Below, piece by piece: positions 45,016 through 57,831 of a stretch of 64,000 nt of DNA. Source of the DNA: Strongylocentrotus purpuratus (taxonomy: Eukaryota > Echinodermata > Echinoidea > Camarodonta > Strongylocentrotidae). The number at the start of each line of letters is the position of its first letter. Within the stretch, counting starts at the first letter, position 1. The notes under the pieces were generated by a model. That model was not told the DNA's origin. It saw only the letters and a list, made by a program, of their open reading frames with translations, and ran no database searches. The position numbers were made by a program, and so were the translations under genes. The stretch is taken from positions 9,614,891 through 9,678,890 of the forward strand of contig NW_022145615.1 of NCBI RefSeq assembly GCF_000002235.5, read 5' to 3'.

Positions 45016-48000
45016 AAAAGTTGTAGATATTAGAGGTTGAGAATGTTAACATTTTAAAAATCAATATTGTGCTATAATTACCACCACTTCGTGAAACTCC
45101 GAAGATACCATGTTACAGATATTTTTTTGTAGCCAAACAGGAAGGGGGTTTACGAACCAGAAAACATGGAAAATAAGTCGAAAAGTTTAAAAGATAATCC
45201 TCTTAAATATATATCACAAGTCTGTCGTTTAATTTTTTTAAAATCAATCTACGCGCTTTTATACTAAGACGTCACTGGTAATAATAGCTTTGCCTGAAGT
45301 TATATTCAAGTGCAAACACTAACATACTACAATCTTGAAAGAAACAATACAAGCTCAAAAATAAGGATTCTGAAGTATTCATCTACCGTGATCTCTTCTC
45401 AAGTCTATGTAGGTACAATCAAGTGGGTAGATTCGAAAGTGCTCATCAGCAACTACACAGTGCTTATACGTCAGGAGAGTCATGACAACCAATTCGAATA
45501 CTTATCTTTAATTCATTTTAAAAACTTCAAACTTGGTATTTCTTTAATTACTTTTTAAAATAACCATTATTGAACTCTTTTCGTTGCTTTCATTGAAATG
45601 GAACGAAGTCGCTAGCTCTGTCAGCTGTAAGACCCGAGTGGTTGAAAACAAATTTCGGGAAGAGTCAATATTGACTTTATTTTCTGATGCACACATGACG
45701 TCATGTCGCTGACTTTAGGTTGCGTCAGCACATCCCTGGTATTCGACGCAGTCACTTGAAGAAAGACACCGTTAAATAAAATTAACAGCGCAATCACAGG
45801 GTTGACTTAATGTTGTAATGCGCTATTTGCCTTCATTGACTTGATTAACGCAGGCAAAAACACAATCGATATGACGCCCCTTAAATGCAACATCGTTAAA
45901 CATTTACGATTCATATTTCCTTAACATTTCTTCGAAACATTATAATCCTACCTCTTTCTCGACATTTTAAAAGTAAACTCTAAAAATCATGACATCGTTA
46001 TTTTGTCTAAAGGTATAAAACAACAAATACCAAATCATACAAACAACACCATATTTAAAGAAATGTATTAAAATCATTGAAAGAAAGGTAAATATTAACT
46101 CATTTTGCTTTACTCTTTATACCTTTTGGTTTGGATGCTACATCGCTATTAAACTCAATCCCGGGTTCATTACAAGGGGTTAACCTCTAATTTTCTCATC
46201 ATAAAAAGTGCCACAAATGAATTAAATTACTATTGGATCTACGTTCAATGCATATAGGTTTCACTAGCATAGCAAATGCAATTAAATAACTCATCGTACG
46301 CATTTGGAATAAAGTCCGATAGATGATGGTAAAAGAACAATGCAAGATACTGGTATTACAATTTAAATCAAATCTAATTTATCTTGAATAAATACTATTC
46401 CTTTATCATTTTATCAGTGGATATACTGCCAGTTAAGACGTTAAGTTTCCAAGTTAAGACGTTATCAACCCCATGTTTTTATTTGCTACCAAAATAAACA
46501 AAAATTGTCTGTTCTTATCATTTATAAAGTTTTTAGTTTAGCAATAGCTTGCAGGCTTCAACTGTTACCAAGTTTTTTTAAAAGCTAAGATTTTTTGCAT
46601 TTTCAAATCACATTAATAGCAATTTCTGATGGAAAAATATACATACAACACCTTTAAGTCTTTCGATTGATAATGATTGTTTTTTCTGCAATTGTAGAAT
46701 TACAAAAATATATAAACGAAATGGTCTTCTAGTTTGTGAGGCGAAACTATTTTGCTTCACACAAACATTTATACAAACTAAAATGGTTATTTAAATATGC
46801 ATATTTTTTTTTATAAAAGAAGGATTAGAATAATACGCTGTGAAAAATATAATGTGTCCTTTTCTTTCACGTAAACAATTCATCTAGTGTGTATAGAAAC
46901 CCATTAGGGGGCATATCAAATATTTCGAGAGGAATGGTGAAGTGCAATAACATTACTTTAAAAACAATGGATACAACACGATAATTTAAAACAAGAATGT
47001 ATTGGATTAACTTACTCAACTATGATGCAGTAATCCTGCGGGAATCATAAGATCTATATATGTATGTAATTGTCTTAAAACGGCTATACCTCCAGCAATT
47101 TGTTCACCTTCCGTCTTTAGCGGTGTTACTGTGATTATAGCGGTGATGATTGCTTGTGCCAGAAGGTTTTGAGATACAGAATTGAGTATTGGATACATTT
47201 ATTTATGGACATATGGACCACTCTTTGAAATTAATCTTCAACTCCTGAGGTCACAGTGATTATCTAATTGTGCAATATCCTTTCATCTTCAAATTGCTTC
47301 CAGGTTTCCGAACAATCTAACTCCTACAAGCATAATTCCCTCGTACTATCTGCGACTTGCAATTGTTTCAATCAGAAAATTTCCCAAAGATCTTCTTCTT
47401 CTTTTTTTACACAATTTGTCTGCATGTTTACTGCGAATCAATGAAAGAATAAAGGAGAAAAGGTTCCGATACATAGGGAATACTGTTTAATTTAGACAAT
47501 ATTTTTCTTATTTTACTTTGTAACTTAACTGGGGCAATAATTGATCATTATAATAGTATTATTTTATGTTACGTTAACCCTTTTAATAAACAAGTGCGTA
47601 CAATAACCAAAATATAATAAATAAAATAAATGGTCATCCAGCATTTTGACAGACTAAGATCATGGTAATACACTTTTTTCGATTCGCAGATTTCTTCATT
47701 ATATGAGGAGGTACTAATGGTTTTCAAATCTAACATACCAATGAATAGGGAGGGATGAACAAGAAAATGGAATGCAGATAACTTGAGCCTCAATATATAC
47801 TTATAATTAAATATTTATGACCATGGCGAAAAAGCTGCACTTGAAATCAACGAGATTTGCCCATATCTCTATATGTTTGAAAAAAATAAAAAGCTTTCAA
47901 TATATTTCGATTTCCACGTTATGTATATAGGGCTGATTTGCTAGACAGTGATATCACATAAAATGCGGTTTCCATTTCGGACATTCAATCTGAAAATTAA

Positions 48001-48219
48001 AAGTTTCAGGCCCAGGCATCAATTTCATGAATTTATCAAGTCAATTAAATAAATTGGTCAATCTCAAACAGCTTTGAGTTAAACCAATCATAGGGCAAGA
48101 GAATGACGAAAGTGTGAAATATATCGTCCAATAATAATCAAATAGAGCTATGAACGTTTGAAATATAAGATCACTACATCTATGCATCTACATCTACATC
48201 TATTGTTAAGTCAGAATAT
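45016..48219. other. Intergenic, no gene seen
   Basis: About 3.2 kb of AT-rich sequence. The only pattern noted is a short direct repeat AGTTAAGACGTTA at about 46432 and 46451. Confidence 0.5.
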
Positions 48220-48284
48220 GGTGCGCTTAGAGACACCAGTATTAAGCGCCTTATAAATATTGTTTATTATTATTATTATTATGC
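48220..48284 (+). mobile_element. LINE 3' end with (TTA)n tail
   Basis: ATGGTGCGCTTAGAGAC...ATTAAGCGCCTTATAAATATTG then (TTA)n. This terminal block (AAGCGC-TATAAAT-TTATTATTA) is a very common non-LTR 3' end in marine invertebrates. Only the last 65 bases are recognisable. Confidence 0.55.
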
Positions 48285-49308
48285 GACTGTGAACTTGTAC
48301 ACAGTGTTTTTGAATGGATTACATGTCATGGTCATTTGATGTATTGCTTCGAGCTCAAATATGCCCGCATTTTGCCAAGCTAAAGCCAAACATGAACACA
48401 ATGTATATCCTATTACTAGTAACCTTGTCCCATATCATGATAAACACGTTTTGTTAAGCGTTATGAGCCATTAAAGCCTTAATGCTTTCTGTTATTACAA
48501 CATAACATACCATGCGCTGTCATATTCTTCCTCTTCTATTTCAATAAAGATCCTGCGATCTACTAAACTCTATTTTTTAAAGATGAATAAGTAAACGAAT
48601 ATGTATTTTCGTGTTAGGCCTAGTTGATAGATGTATTGCTTGAACCAAAACATATAAATAGTAATAGCTTGTCAAATAAACCTGGGCTTTTTATATGTCG
48701 TTATCCAGATAGGCAAATAGTATTCAGCTGTTCAATACAATAATTTTATACTAACATCAACATTATATTTCTTCTTTGACAAACCTTGTTAATTATCGTA
48801 TAAATATATCGGGAGTCCTTTACTATTGAGAAAATTATGACAGCTATTTTTGTTTTGTTGCAGGGCTTCGCTGGGTGTAGTAACACTCTCATATCGTTTC
48901 CTACTTTAGATTTCGCCATGAATGCAATATATATATATATACAAGCAAACGGTCTGAATAATACACGGGGACATAAAAAAAAAGCGTGTCTCTTTCTGAC
49001 TACATGATATAGAAAAAATAGATGACCATCCAGTGGTTTCTTCTTTGTTCATTCATTTTAGTAACATATCTCTTTATATACTAATTACTCATTTTCCCGA
49101 CAGGCTGTTAAGCAAACCAAGCTCTGGTACCAGTCGTTTCTACGAAAAACTTTCGTAGAGATCCGTGTTTATAGTGCTGTAAATGGACAAATTTATAAAC
49201 ATGTCAGTATATCTTTCATCAAGGGTATACCTTTTTATCTCTCCCTTGTTCGTGATCTTAGGCGTTCGCTTCGAAGTTGGTGAGTTCGTAAACTGTCCAG
49301 AGATGTGG
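48285..49308. other. Region 3' of the receptor gene
   Basis: AT-rich with a short (TA)n at about 48928-48940. It would hold the receptor's 3' UTR; I saw no AATAAA on the minus strand close to the stop codon. Confidence 0.4.
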
Positions 49309-50451
49309 CTATGACAGGTGAGTTGAGCACCTGGTTGGCATTTCTGTCACACTGCTGGGAGAGAGCGAGTAAGAGTTGGTGCGAAGTGACATCATCGTCC
49401 ATGACTTCGCCGACGAGAAGTGGCGTTTGGCCGCTGTCGAGTTACACCGAAAACAGCTGAAGATATCCCGAAGGTGGCGCCGGTAGTTGGAGCTCATGAC
49501 GAAGAGGATGATGGGATTGAGGCAAGATCCCAACATAGGTAGAAGATAGTGCATATCAAAGAGACAGAACATGGCGGGTTTGCTGAAGAGCCTGGGGTTA
49601 AACCCGAACTCGAACCAGAGCGCGAACAGGTAAAATGGGAACCAACAGATGGCGAAGCAGACGGCGGCGATAAGGATGATGATGGCCAGACGAGTCCGTG
49701 ATCGAACGCGCTTCTCGTTGCCGCCCTGTCGAACCCGTGACTCCAGCTTAAAGGTTCCTTTCAGAAGAGCGATTGCTGTGAGCGAATAAAACACAGATAT
49801 GATGATCAGGGGTATGACGTATAAGAAAAGGAAAAGTGAAGTGTAGTAGCCCTTAGTCTCGGGGGTTTGATAGGATAGTGTGCAACCACCTGTTTCCGTA
49901 GTAGCCAGCGCCATGGATGGTATGGCGAACACAATGGATAGCAGCCAGATCCCCGCAGCCAGCCCGAGAGTCCGCCGCGTCGAGTCGCTCTGCCGTTGCT
50001 TTAGAGGTCGGGCGATTGCGTAATATCGGTCCGTGCTCAAGGCAGTCAGAGTCAGGACGGAAACGCCCTGTGAGATAAATTGCACAGCATTTACAAAGCG
50101 ACACAAATCAAGGTTCCAATTGAGCGAACCAGACAGATAATTGGCGATGTAAAACGGCACATTAAAAGTGAGATAAAGAAAATCTCCAAGTGACAGGTTC
50201 AAAATCAAAAGGTTAGGTATGTTTCTCATGTCGCGGTTCCGTAAGAGTATGTAAATTAATCCTCCGTTTCCAAGAGTCCCCACAATTACGGTGCAAATCA
50301 TGAAAATCGGAGCCGCCAGGGAAAGCGGTAGACCTCCATCAAGTGTGTAATTTCCGTTCATATCGTAAGAGTAACTGGAATATGAAGCATCTCCTTCAGC
50401 ACCGGGCTCCCCGAACTGAGCCATGGCGGGCGGTAGAATGTTGCGACACAT
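49309..50451 (-). CDS. Class A GPCR, bombesin/endothelin/CCHamide-type neuropeptide receptor
   Basis: Complete 380-residue 7TM receptor in one exon, expected to sit in the plasma membrane and signal through a G protein. Seen: extracellular N-terminus with a sequon (N34-Y-T); TM1 about 45-70 (G61-N62), TM2 80-103 (LSLGD, D90), TM3 117-142 ending D141-R-Y, TM4 161-183 (W169), TM5 204-228 (P214), TM6 254-279 (CWFPF), TM7 294-318 (NPIILF). C117 and C190 can form the usual disulfide. IARPLKQRQSDSTRR after DRY and NPxxLF in place of NPxxY (Leu at 7.53) are the pattern of bombesin, endothelin and CCHamide receptors. Cys333/336 may be palmitoylated; the tail is Ser/Thr-rich. Start: ATG 50451 has A at -3 and an in-frame TGA at 50506-50508, but Met10 has a better context (GCCATGG) and could be the real start. 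Vertebrate relatives have introns in the coding region; none here. Ligand not deducible. Confidence 0.93.
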   Translation of the reverse strand: MCRNILPPAMAQFGEPGAEGDASYSSYSYDMNGNYTLDGGLPLSLAAPIFMICTVIVGTLGNGGLIYILLRNRDMRNIPNLLILNLSLGDFLYLTFNVPFYIANYLSGSLNWNLDLCRFVNAVQFISQGVSVLTLTALSTDRYYAIARPLKQRQSDSTRRTLGLAAGIWLLSIVFAIPSMALATTETGGCTLSYQTPETKGYYTSLFLFLYVIPLIIISVFYSLTAIALLKGTFKLESRVRQGGNEKRVRSRTRLAIIILIAAVCFAICWFPFYLFALWFEFGFNPRLFSKPAMFCLFDMHYLLPMLGSCLNPIILFVMSSNYRRHLRDIFSCFRCNSTAAKRHFSSAKSWTMMSLRTNSYSLSPSSVTEMPTRCSTHLS

Positions 50452-51811
50452 TGTGAACTCGCTCTTCTTAAACGCTCCCGCAAAAAAAGTTGTGATGGAA
50501 CCGAGTCAAACTCAGATACGGCTCGCGCGTTAGGTTCACCACACGGCACGGCCAACCAATCAAGTTCCGCTTATCAAATGCCTCGAAAGTCAACAGTGTT
50601 GCGCAGTTCTTTCGACGCCTCCTATTGGTGAAGGCAATGTTTGCGTCTTGCTTCTCAAGAGCACTAATCCGCCTCAAGCAGGGTACTGAAGTGGGAATAA
50701 GTACAAGGGGTGTTCGTTACCAAAGCTTTCCCTCTCCGTCGAATAATACGTCTGGCTTGCGGTCATACAATTATGCTTTGACGCTAATAATTCACTAAAC
50801 TGGCTCCAAGAAGAGAATAACATTAATGCTTTCACCAGCTACGTCATAGTTGGCTTCCTTAATTCAATATAAGCGTCTTCAAATTTATTAAGTGGGTGCG
50901 GCTGTTTTGTGTTTGTGCGTTGGAAGGGGGTAATAAATCAAATGATAATTTCACCACCTCTCATCTTCACTGTTTGGGTTGAATGTAGGGAAGTGTGAGT
51001 TACTTAACTTCTATCTCACGAAAAATGTTTCTTCATCAAGCGCAGAGAGAAATCAAAGAGTTTTTAATTTTTTTTTTTATAAAGGCTTGATTTTGGCACC
51101 TTATTTTGTTGCCATTGAAACAATGTTGATGCAAGGAAAATATAGACGAGGTCAGCTAAATGTTCATGAGGCCCTCCTGATAAAACTTCCTCGTAATTGA
51201 TGTTCCAGTAGGTTCATATCTTAGTCCGAAAGCTTGAAAAATTAAGGAAGTGGTGTCGCTTGTTTAATCACTGTTTCCAAATAAATGTATGGCCAAATTT
51301 CGGAAAGCACGTTCAAAATGTTCGGAAAAGAAACTGATCCTGTCCCAAGTCGTTCAATTTTCTGTGTTTTACACAATTTCAGATTTGAATGAGTTTTTCC
51401 CTTCTGTTCATTTCTTGTTAATAGAAGGTCTTTTACATTGCATCACTGATCTTTCAAAGAAGCGTGTTTTTATCTTTAAAGATATGATGTGCTAACAATC
51501 CGGGTTCTCAATTACAAATTAAACGGAGCGGAACATTCCACCCATCGGGGAGAATCGTGTAATTTGTTCCAGTTTTGTTTTCTCCAAGTAATTTATTGCG
51601 TTGTCTTTCTCCAACGATATGATGAGGGAGCTTTCCCGAAGATGCCGTGTTCTGAGAAATCGGCTGCCAAGGAAGTATTGATTGTGATGTGTTTTTGTCG
51701 AATAAAAATGACGTTTGTACGACGTGTCCCGTGAAGCGTGACAAAGGACCGTCCTCTACCTGACTTACGTTGACCTGCAGACAAAGAGAAAAAACAAACA
51801 AAATATTGAGA
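50452..51811. other. Region 5' of the receptor gene
   Basis: The first 250 bases are GC-richer and would hold the 5' UTR and promoter. I see no clear TATA box at a plausible distance. Further upstream is AT-rich without a recognised gene. Confidence 0.4.
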
Positions 51812-51815
51812 CAGG

Positions 51816-51846
<31 letters not shown>

Positions 51847-52090
51847 CAAGAGAGGGACAAAGAGAGGGGGCAGACACAAACATCGAGTGAACGGGAGATA
51901 GTGGAGAGAGAAATTTAATTTAGAGATACAGAGAGAGAGAGAGATGAGGCAGGAATAAGGGGCGGAGAAAGAGGGGAAGAGAGAGGTATAGATGAGTATG
52001 AGAAGGAAGACAGATTGGAAATAGTGGGGGTTGAGAGAGGTTTAGAGAGAGGAGGAGGAGGAGTAGAAGGAAAAGAAAGAGAGAGACGGA
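51812..52090. repeat. (GA)n-rich domain
   Basis: Pure GA at about 51821-51846 and impure GA/GGA to about 52088. Confidence 0.92.
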
Positions 52091-53443
52091 AATGATGCAT
52101 GACTATTAAGCTCTGATGTGCTTTAAATGCAAGATTTTAAGCACTACTTAAAATATCAAAAATAGTCTACATTATAGAACAAAATGTAACTTACATGGCT
52201 TTGAGGTCGAATCTTACAATGCCAGATTCTCAAAGTATTGCAAAACGGACATTTCGCTTTCAACCTATATCGTCTGGAGAAGGATAATGTCTTTAATTCC
52301 ACATTCCTTGGTACCAAATCTTTTCCTTTCTGACGAACGGTTGATTAAGAAAAAAATAATCACAACTAAAGGTTCGCTGTTATTACTAAAACATTCTCGG
52401 GAGACGAGGATGCTAGAGTAGATGTAGGTATGAATAACGATGTGGGGTAGTGGTCATGTGCACGTGGTTTAATTGCAAATTTTGTGAATGGTCTATCCGT
52501 ATGTTTGGCTGACATTTTCATTAATGTTTAAACAATGGAATAATTTCCCAAGTGACCGCTGTTATGTTTATTTGGACATATGGACTATTTCTATTTCCTT
52601 CAATTCTTGGAATCTACATTCTGCTTTAGAAGATGGGAATATGAACAACAAGGATAGATATATCAATTGGTTTGAAGAGATTTAAACAACAAAATACATA
52701 CAAACATACTCGTAAGCGTTTCAATGGCAAAGGTGGAAAAAGTTACAAAAGTTATGTCAGAACAGAAAAGAATAGAGAGATTTTAAGGCATTACGTAATT
52801 ACACTTGAGGTACCGTGTACAAATAAAATGATAGCAAAAGTAAAAGATCTCGGGCAACGTGTGCTTCACTCCAAATTTCGTAAATATTTTGTCTGCTAGG
52901 TCAGTTTTGTGATTTGTTTATTTGCCCATTTTCTCCTTGACGGCGCAGAGAGTAATGAAGCATACATTCAAATTTATATTCTTGTTTGAGCCAAACTCCT
53001 GAAACCGTCAGCGGAACACACATTACAATATATCCAGCCGTAATTGTAACGGATTCTACAGAGACCAGAAAGTTTAGTCTGTAAAATCAATTGGCACAGT
53101 TTCATAAATTATTTGACCGATAATTTCAACTTTCCAAGTTTTATAATTTGCGAACGAGCAGAGCAGAAATATTATTAGGTTATAGCAGTGCCATCTGCTT
53201 TTGCTTTGAGTGTATTATAGTCCTTTGATATCATTAAAATAAAATATTTGTTTTCATTCTGTTGATGATGATGATGATAGTGATGGATGGTTACGATTAT
53301 AATGAAAAGCCTCGTTGCCCGAAAAAAACTTCTAGGGGAGGGCTGCTGGACCCTGCCTACTTAACCCCCCCCCCCCCTACGTGGTTTATGGCATGAACCA
53401 ATTAAAAGCGCCAATGCGAACCCAAAAGCCCCACCCCGCCTAT

Positions 53444-53450
<7 letters not shown>
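52091..53450. other. Intergenic; poly-C at 53366-53376
   Basis: AT-rich. A run of GATGAT at 53262-53280. No gene recognised. Confidence 0.45.
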
Positions 53451-53474
<24 letters not shown>

Positions 53475-53488
53475 TCTTTCTCTCTCCT
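53451..53488. repeat. (CT)n microsatellite
   Basis: Nearly pure CT with a TTCTTT break. Confidence 0.95.
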
Positions 53489-53859
53489 TTGTATTGTCCT
53501 TTAGTCTATGATAACAATGGTGTGAAGTAAAAGTATTATCACTTTTGGATTATAATCCGTGCCTTGACATGGGTGTGTCAAATGCAAGCAATTCTAAATT
53601 CATTTACGCAAAAATGCAAGAATTTCAATTAACAATGAGGGTCTTTCATGGTCGATTAAGTTACTGGGACGAGGAATAGAGATATACGATTGACGTAATT
53701 CAACTGTTGTTTCTCATTTGAAGTACTCCTGTGAACGATCATCAGCAAAACTTATCAAGTGTAAGATTCGAAGTTAAGTATTCTATTTTCATTGCAAAAA
53801 AAGGCCCGTCGGCTATTTCAATTGTCTGCTTTGTTTTTAAGACACTTCTACATTAACGG

Positions 53860-54420
53860 TTAAGGTAATGCCGATAAGGACCAAGGAGATGCCGGTGATC
53901 GTGTCGGAGTTGGTGTTGATTGTGTTGGCGATGGGGTTGTGGCGATGGCGATGGTGGATTTGACTGTATAATTGGTAGTCACGGTGGTGATGTGGTGTAG
54001 GTGGTGGTGGTGGTGGTGGTGGTGGTGGTGGTGGAGGTGACGATGATGGCGGTGGCTGTGGTAATGTTGGAACCGGTTGTGTTGATAATGATGACAGTGG
54101 CGATAATGAACATAATGGTAATGGTGTGATGATCACGACGGTGATGACGATAATAGTTTGTATGGCCGTGGTGGTGATGGTGATGATAGTTTTGAGAGTG
54201 ACGATGACGATTTCGGTAATGATGACTATAATGATAATGATGATAATGAAGAGAAAGAAGAAAATGATGCTACTGATGGTGATACTAACGATAATGACTT
54301 TAATGATATCAAGGGTGGTTATGACATAGGAGTTGATGATGATGATGATGATGAGGCCAATGCTAACAACGTTAAAAATTAGGAGGATGGGGAGGATGAG
54401 GAGGTATATGAGGATGGACG
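53860..54420. repeat. GTG/GAT trinucleotide-rich domain
   Basis: About 560 bases dominated by GGT, GAT and GTG triplets, with a pure (GTG)n core at 54000-54035 and (GAT)n at 54337-54351. Asp-, Met- or Pro-rich frames across it are artefacts. Confidence 0.85.
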
Positions 54421-54779
54421 TGATAATGATTATAATGACACCGGTCCTGATGTTGATGATATAGCTGATGAAATGACATGTTGATCACTATTGTAGATCC
54501 TGAGCTAAAATTCGCACGACCTACTTTCACTGCCCCCCCCCCCAAAAAAAAATGATACAAGCGGTAGAGGGTACCAAACGACATCATGCCGGATATCTTC
54601 TTACCCCTTGCAGAGTGTGTCTTTTGTCACCCATATCTATGGTTTTGATAGGTATTAACGACACGCTACTGCGCTGTAGATTAGAAAGACAACAAGACGA
54701 TGGCACTTGCAGAGAGTAATCAGCGGGAAAAAGATTGCTTTTAGATTTAATTATCGCGATGCCAACTGCTGTGAATCTA

Positions 54780-54781
<2 letters not shown>

Positions 54782-54830
<49 letters not shown>

Positions 54831-54884
54831 CCCATCTCTCTCTCTCTCTCTCTCTTTCTCTCTCCCTTTCTCTCTCTCTCTTTA

Positions 54885-54924
<40 letters not shown>
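54782..54924. repeat. (CT)n microsatellite
   Basis: About 140 bases of CT with occasional CCC, TTT and TTATTC breaks. Confidence 0.97.
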
Positions 54925-56654
54925 CCCCTTTTATTTCTTGACAACCCCACCTCTACAAGATGTTGGTAAAGTAATTAGGCAGCGTGTTTTACAAATTACT
55001 TGAACCTTGAGGCCGTGACCCTTGAAGTGACAATCACTGTCAGTAGCTCATTAAAGCTATCCCGGGATGATTACTGATATTCAGAACAAGATTTGAAAAT
55101 CAAGAGATTCAAAGGAGATTTAATGTCATCACCACAGTCCATTATACACCCGGACTACTTTCAGCGTAGCGATAGTACTTTTACTGACCTACTTTCGGCT
55201 AAATGGTATGAGGTACTACATTATTACAATATCTCTATGACCCCGATGACAGGATTTACAATACTGTATCACACCGACAACAAAAACATGAACGTTACGC
55301 ATCCGATTCATGCAACAAATGCCAAATATATCATTTTAAGAAAACAAATATATATACGTGATTGAACCAATAGGTAATGATCTATGGACCTGTTTTTACA
55401 CTACAAATATACACGCGCACGTACGCACACATAAACATCAGGCAAGTGTCATCTATGCCACCCGTCTAACTTTGCCCCCTTTAAAAAAAATATGACATTA
55501 AATATAAATTCTATTAATAACATGTGTTAATGGAAAATGATGTGGGTTGCACTGACGTATGTAAACATCGTTTTCGCTCAAGTCTCGTAACTGTTTAAAT
55601 TCTTAAGTCAGCTTTATGTTAAAATTAAATTCACAAATCAGTCACAACTATTGATAAATACTAAGAGGGTGATCTTATTTTGACAAGATATTTAATGATG
55701 ATCAAGCCTTTTAAATTAAGAAGTATCTAACTTCAACCATTGTAAATACCATTCGAAGTACATTCCCTTTAAATAAATAAAGAGGTTTAAACATGTTGAC
55801 ATTGAAAAGAAATTACGATACAGTTTTTTGAATGAGGAAGCGTCTTAATTCAACCATTGTTACTTCAATTTTAATTGAATACAGACAAGACTACTAAATT
55901 CTAGAATTAAAAAAAAAAAATCTAAGATAAATTATTTACACTACTCAAGTTGTACGCCTTGATCTAATCGAACTATAGGCCCGTGATATATTTGTTTTAA
56001 TAGGCGAGCCTACTAACTCCCTGGTTTCACCATAAACTGTCAAGTTTTCACAATGAACAAACAACAAATCTCTGAGATCCAACGTAGATGGCGCACTTGA
56101 AGATGTCTCCTCGGAGGAGCTGGACTACTTGAAGCAAAAACCCTGAAGCCATGAAAAGGTTCATGTGTTTGGTTTTCATTTTATATCCTTCACTAACGTT
56201 TCTGCGGGAATGGTAAGGAAGCATTTCGCCCCTCCTAAAACACTTCCGACAAGTAGAAAAAAGAAAATGTTGCTGAACATGCTCGCTTTGATTGCTCGCA
56301 ATCTGATAAGAAATAGGGAAAAGGCTGGATCAGATGAATAGTAAGAAAAACTGTGTTTGAACAATATATTCTTTATGCAAACGAGGACCCCTAGAGAAGT
56401 TGATTCCCTTGTTAAAGGCATCGCTTATTAAACAAAGTTAAATTTGAGATGCATGGCCCTACGTGTTATCAGTGTCTGTGATATGGTGCAATATTTAAGT
56501 CGTAACAAAAATTGCGCTTCAAAATGATCTCGAAGTGCCTCAAAAAAGCAAAAATCTTTGAATGACCGGTTATACAATACTCATTTCCCCCGATAGATTG
56601 CTGTGTTACAAACCGTTAGGAAACGAACAAATTTCGATTTCCAATCACAAATAT
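54925..56654. other. Intergenic, no confident gene
   Basis: AT-rich. At 56091-56147 the plus strand reads GALEDVSSEELDYLKQKP and a stop, in GC-rich codons (GTC TCC TCG GAG GAG CTG GAC TAC TTG AAG); it may be a small terminal exon but has no start, no recognised family and a frame open only from about 56056. Confidence 0.35.
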
Positions 56655-57012
56655 CTTGATAATCAGACAGGCGATCTGCTTGTTAAGGTCTTGGGATTCC
56701 TGACTGACCTTAAGGTGTATAATTATGATTGCAGCATGAGCTAAATCCAGGATTTTGTTTCAGTATCTGAGGCAATGTTACCGAGTGACTTTAAATCATA
56801 CGGATCACACTACGCTGAGATATACTAGCTCTCCTGAGGCCATAGTCTAGAATCGCCACTGACGTCCTCATTTTAAAGGGATTGGGTAACTTTGCCTCAG
56901 ATTTAAAAAAAAAAATCTAGCTCATGCTGCAATCATAATTATTAACCTATTGGTCATACATGTTTCCCATGACTTTTACAAGCTAATCGTCTGTCTGATT
57001 ATCTATGATTGG
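56655..57012. repeat. Foldback element of about 360 bp
   Basis: GATAATCAGACAGGCGATCT (56656 on) pairs with the segment ending at about 57004. AATTATGATTGCAGCATGAG (56719 on, 23 bp perfect with its partner at 56918-56940) pairs next, then TCTGAGGCAATGTTACC with GGTAACTTTGCCTCAGA. So the arms pair almost end to end with gaps and a small loop near 56820-56870. No coding capacity. Class unknown. Confidence 0.85.
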
Positions 57013-57640
57013 ATACGCAGATTTTAAAGGCGTATCCGGAAATTGGTGCTCTAGGGTGTAGACAAATTCCTAAAAGCCACGAAGGGGTGGGGACGGCGCG
57101 GAGGAGGGGGAGCCTAATGTGTTATGGACATGGTTAACCCATCGTTAAGTGCTTTCATTCTCCCCTTTGGCATGATTGGTAACAAGAGAGGGAAACATTT
57201 TAAAGTAGGCAAAAAGTTATCCATAGAAAAGAAATCATCGTGCTCAAACCAGGAAGGAAACAGAAAGTCCTGAGAGTTCGCAGCTTTGGCGTAAATTAAC
57301 GATCAATACGACAGTGTTTTCAATCACTTATTTCTCTCATCAGCATACCGTGGAGACATGGCAGGCGTTGACCCTTGCTTGCAGACCACTCAGGGTCCAA
57401 CAATTATTGATGAAGTCCAGGCTGTTTCAACTGACCGTCTATTCTCCGACTCGACCCCACCCCCTTCCCATACAGAAAAGACAGTGACTTTTAGAATTCT
57501 GATAGTCACCTAGAAGAACATAATATGAATTTGTAATGATTTTTCTCCAAACATGAAAACAATGGATACAAGTTCATTCTAGTCTATGTAACGTCTTCTC
57601 CTCTCTGTCGCTCGCTATGCACCCCCCCCCAACCACTACG
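57013..57640. other. Intergenic, no gene seen
   Basis: A G-rich patch at 57080-57110 and C run at 57620-57628. Nothing recognised as a gene. Confidence 0.45.
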
Positions 57641-57778
57641 ATCTCTCCCTCCCTCTCTCTTACTGTCTCTCCCTCTCCTACCCTCTTCTCCTCTCTCTTA
57701 GTCTCTCTCTATGTCTATCTCTGCCTTGCAATCGTTATTCATCCGCATATCATTTCACTTAGTTTCACCACAACATCA

Positions 57779-57827
<49 letters not shown>
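57641..57827. repeat. CT-rich microsatellite
   Basis: Impure CT from 57641, pure (CT)n at 57781-57826. Confidence 0.93.

Positions 57828-57831
<4 letters not shown>

Noticed and set aside
49853..50677. Other frames overlapping and upstream of the receptor
   Set aside because: Shadows of the GPCR coding sequence or of its 5' region without domain features.
51508..51879. 123-codon frame starting in (CT)n
   Set aside because: Hydrophobic Ser/Leu start is the microsatellite; the remainder overlaps an open frame on the other strand and has no family match that I recognise.
53837..54382. Asp-rich and Pro-rich frames
   Set aside because: Trinucleotide repeat artefacts.
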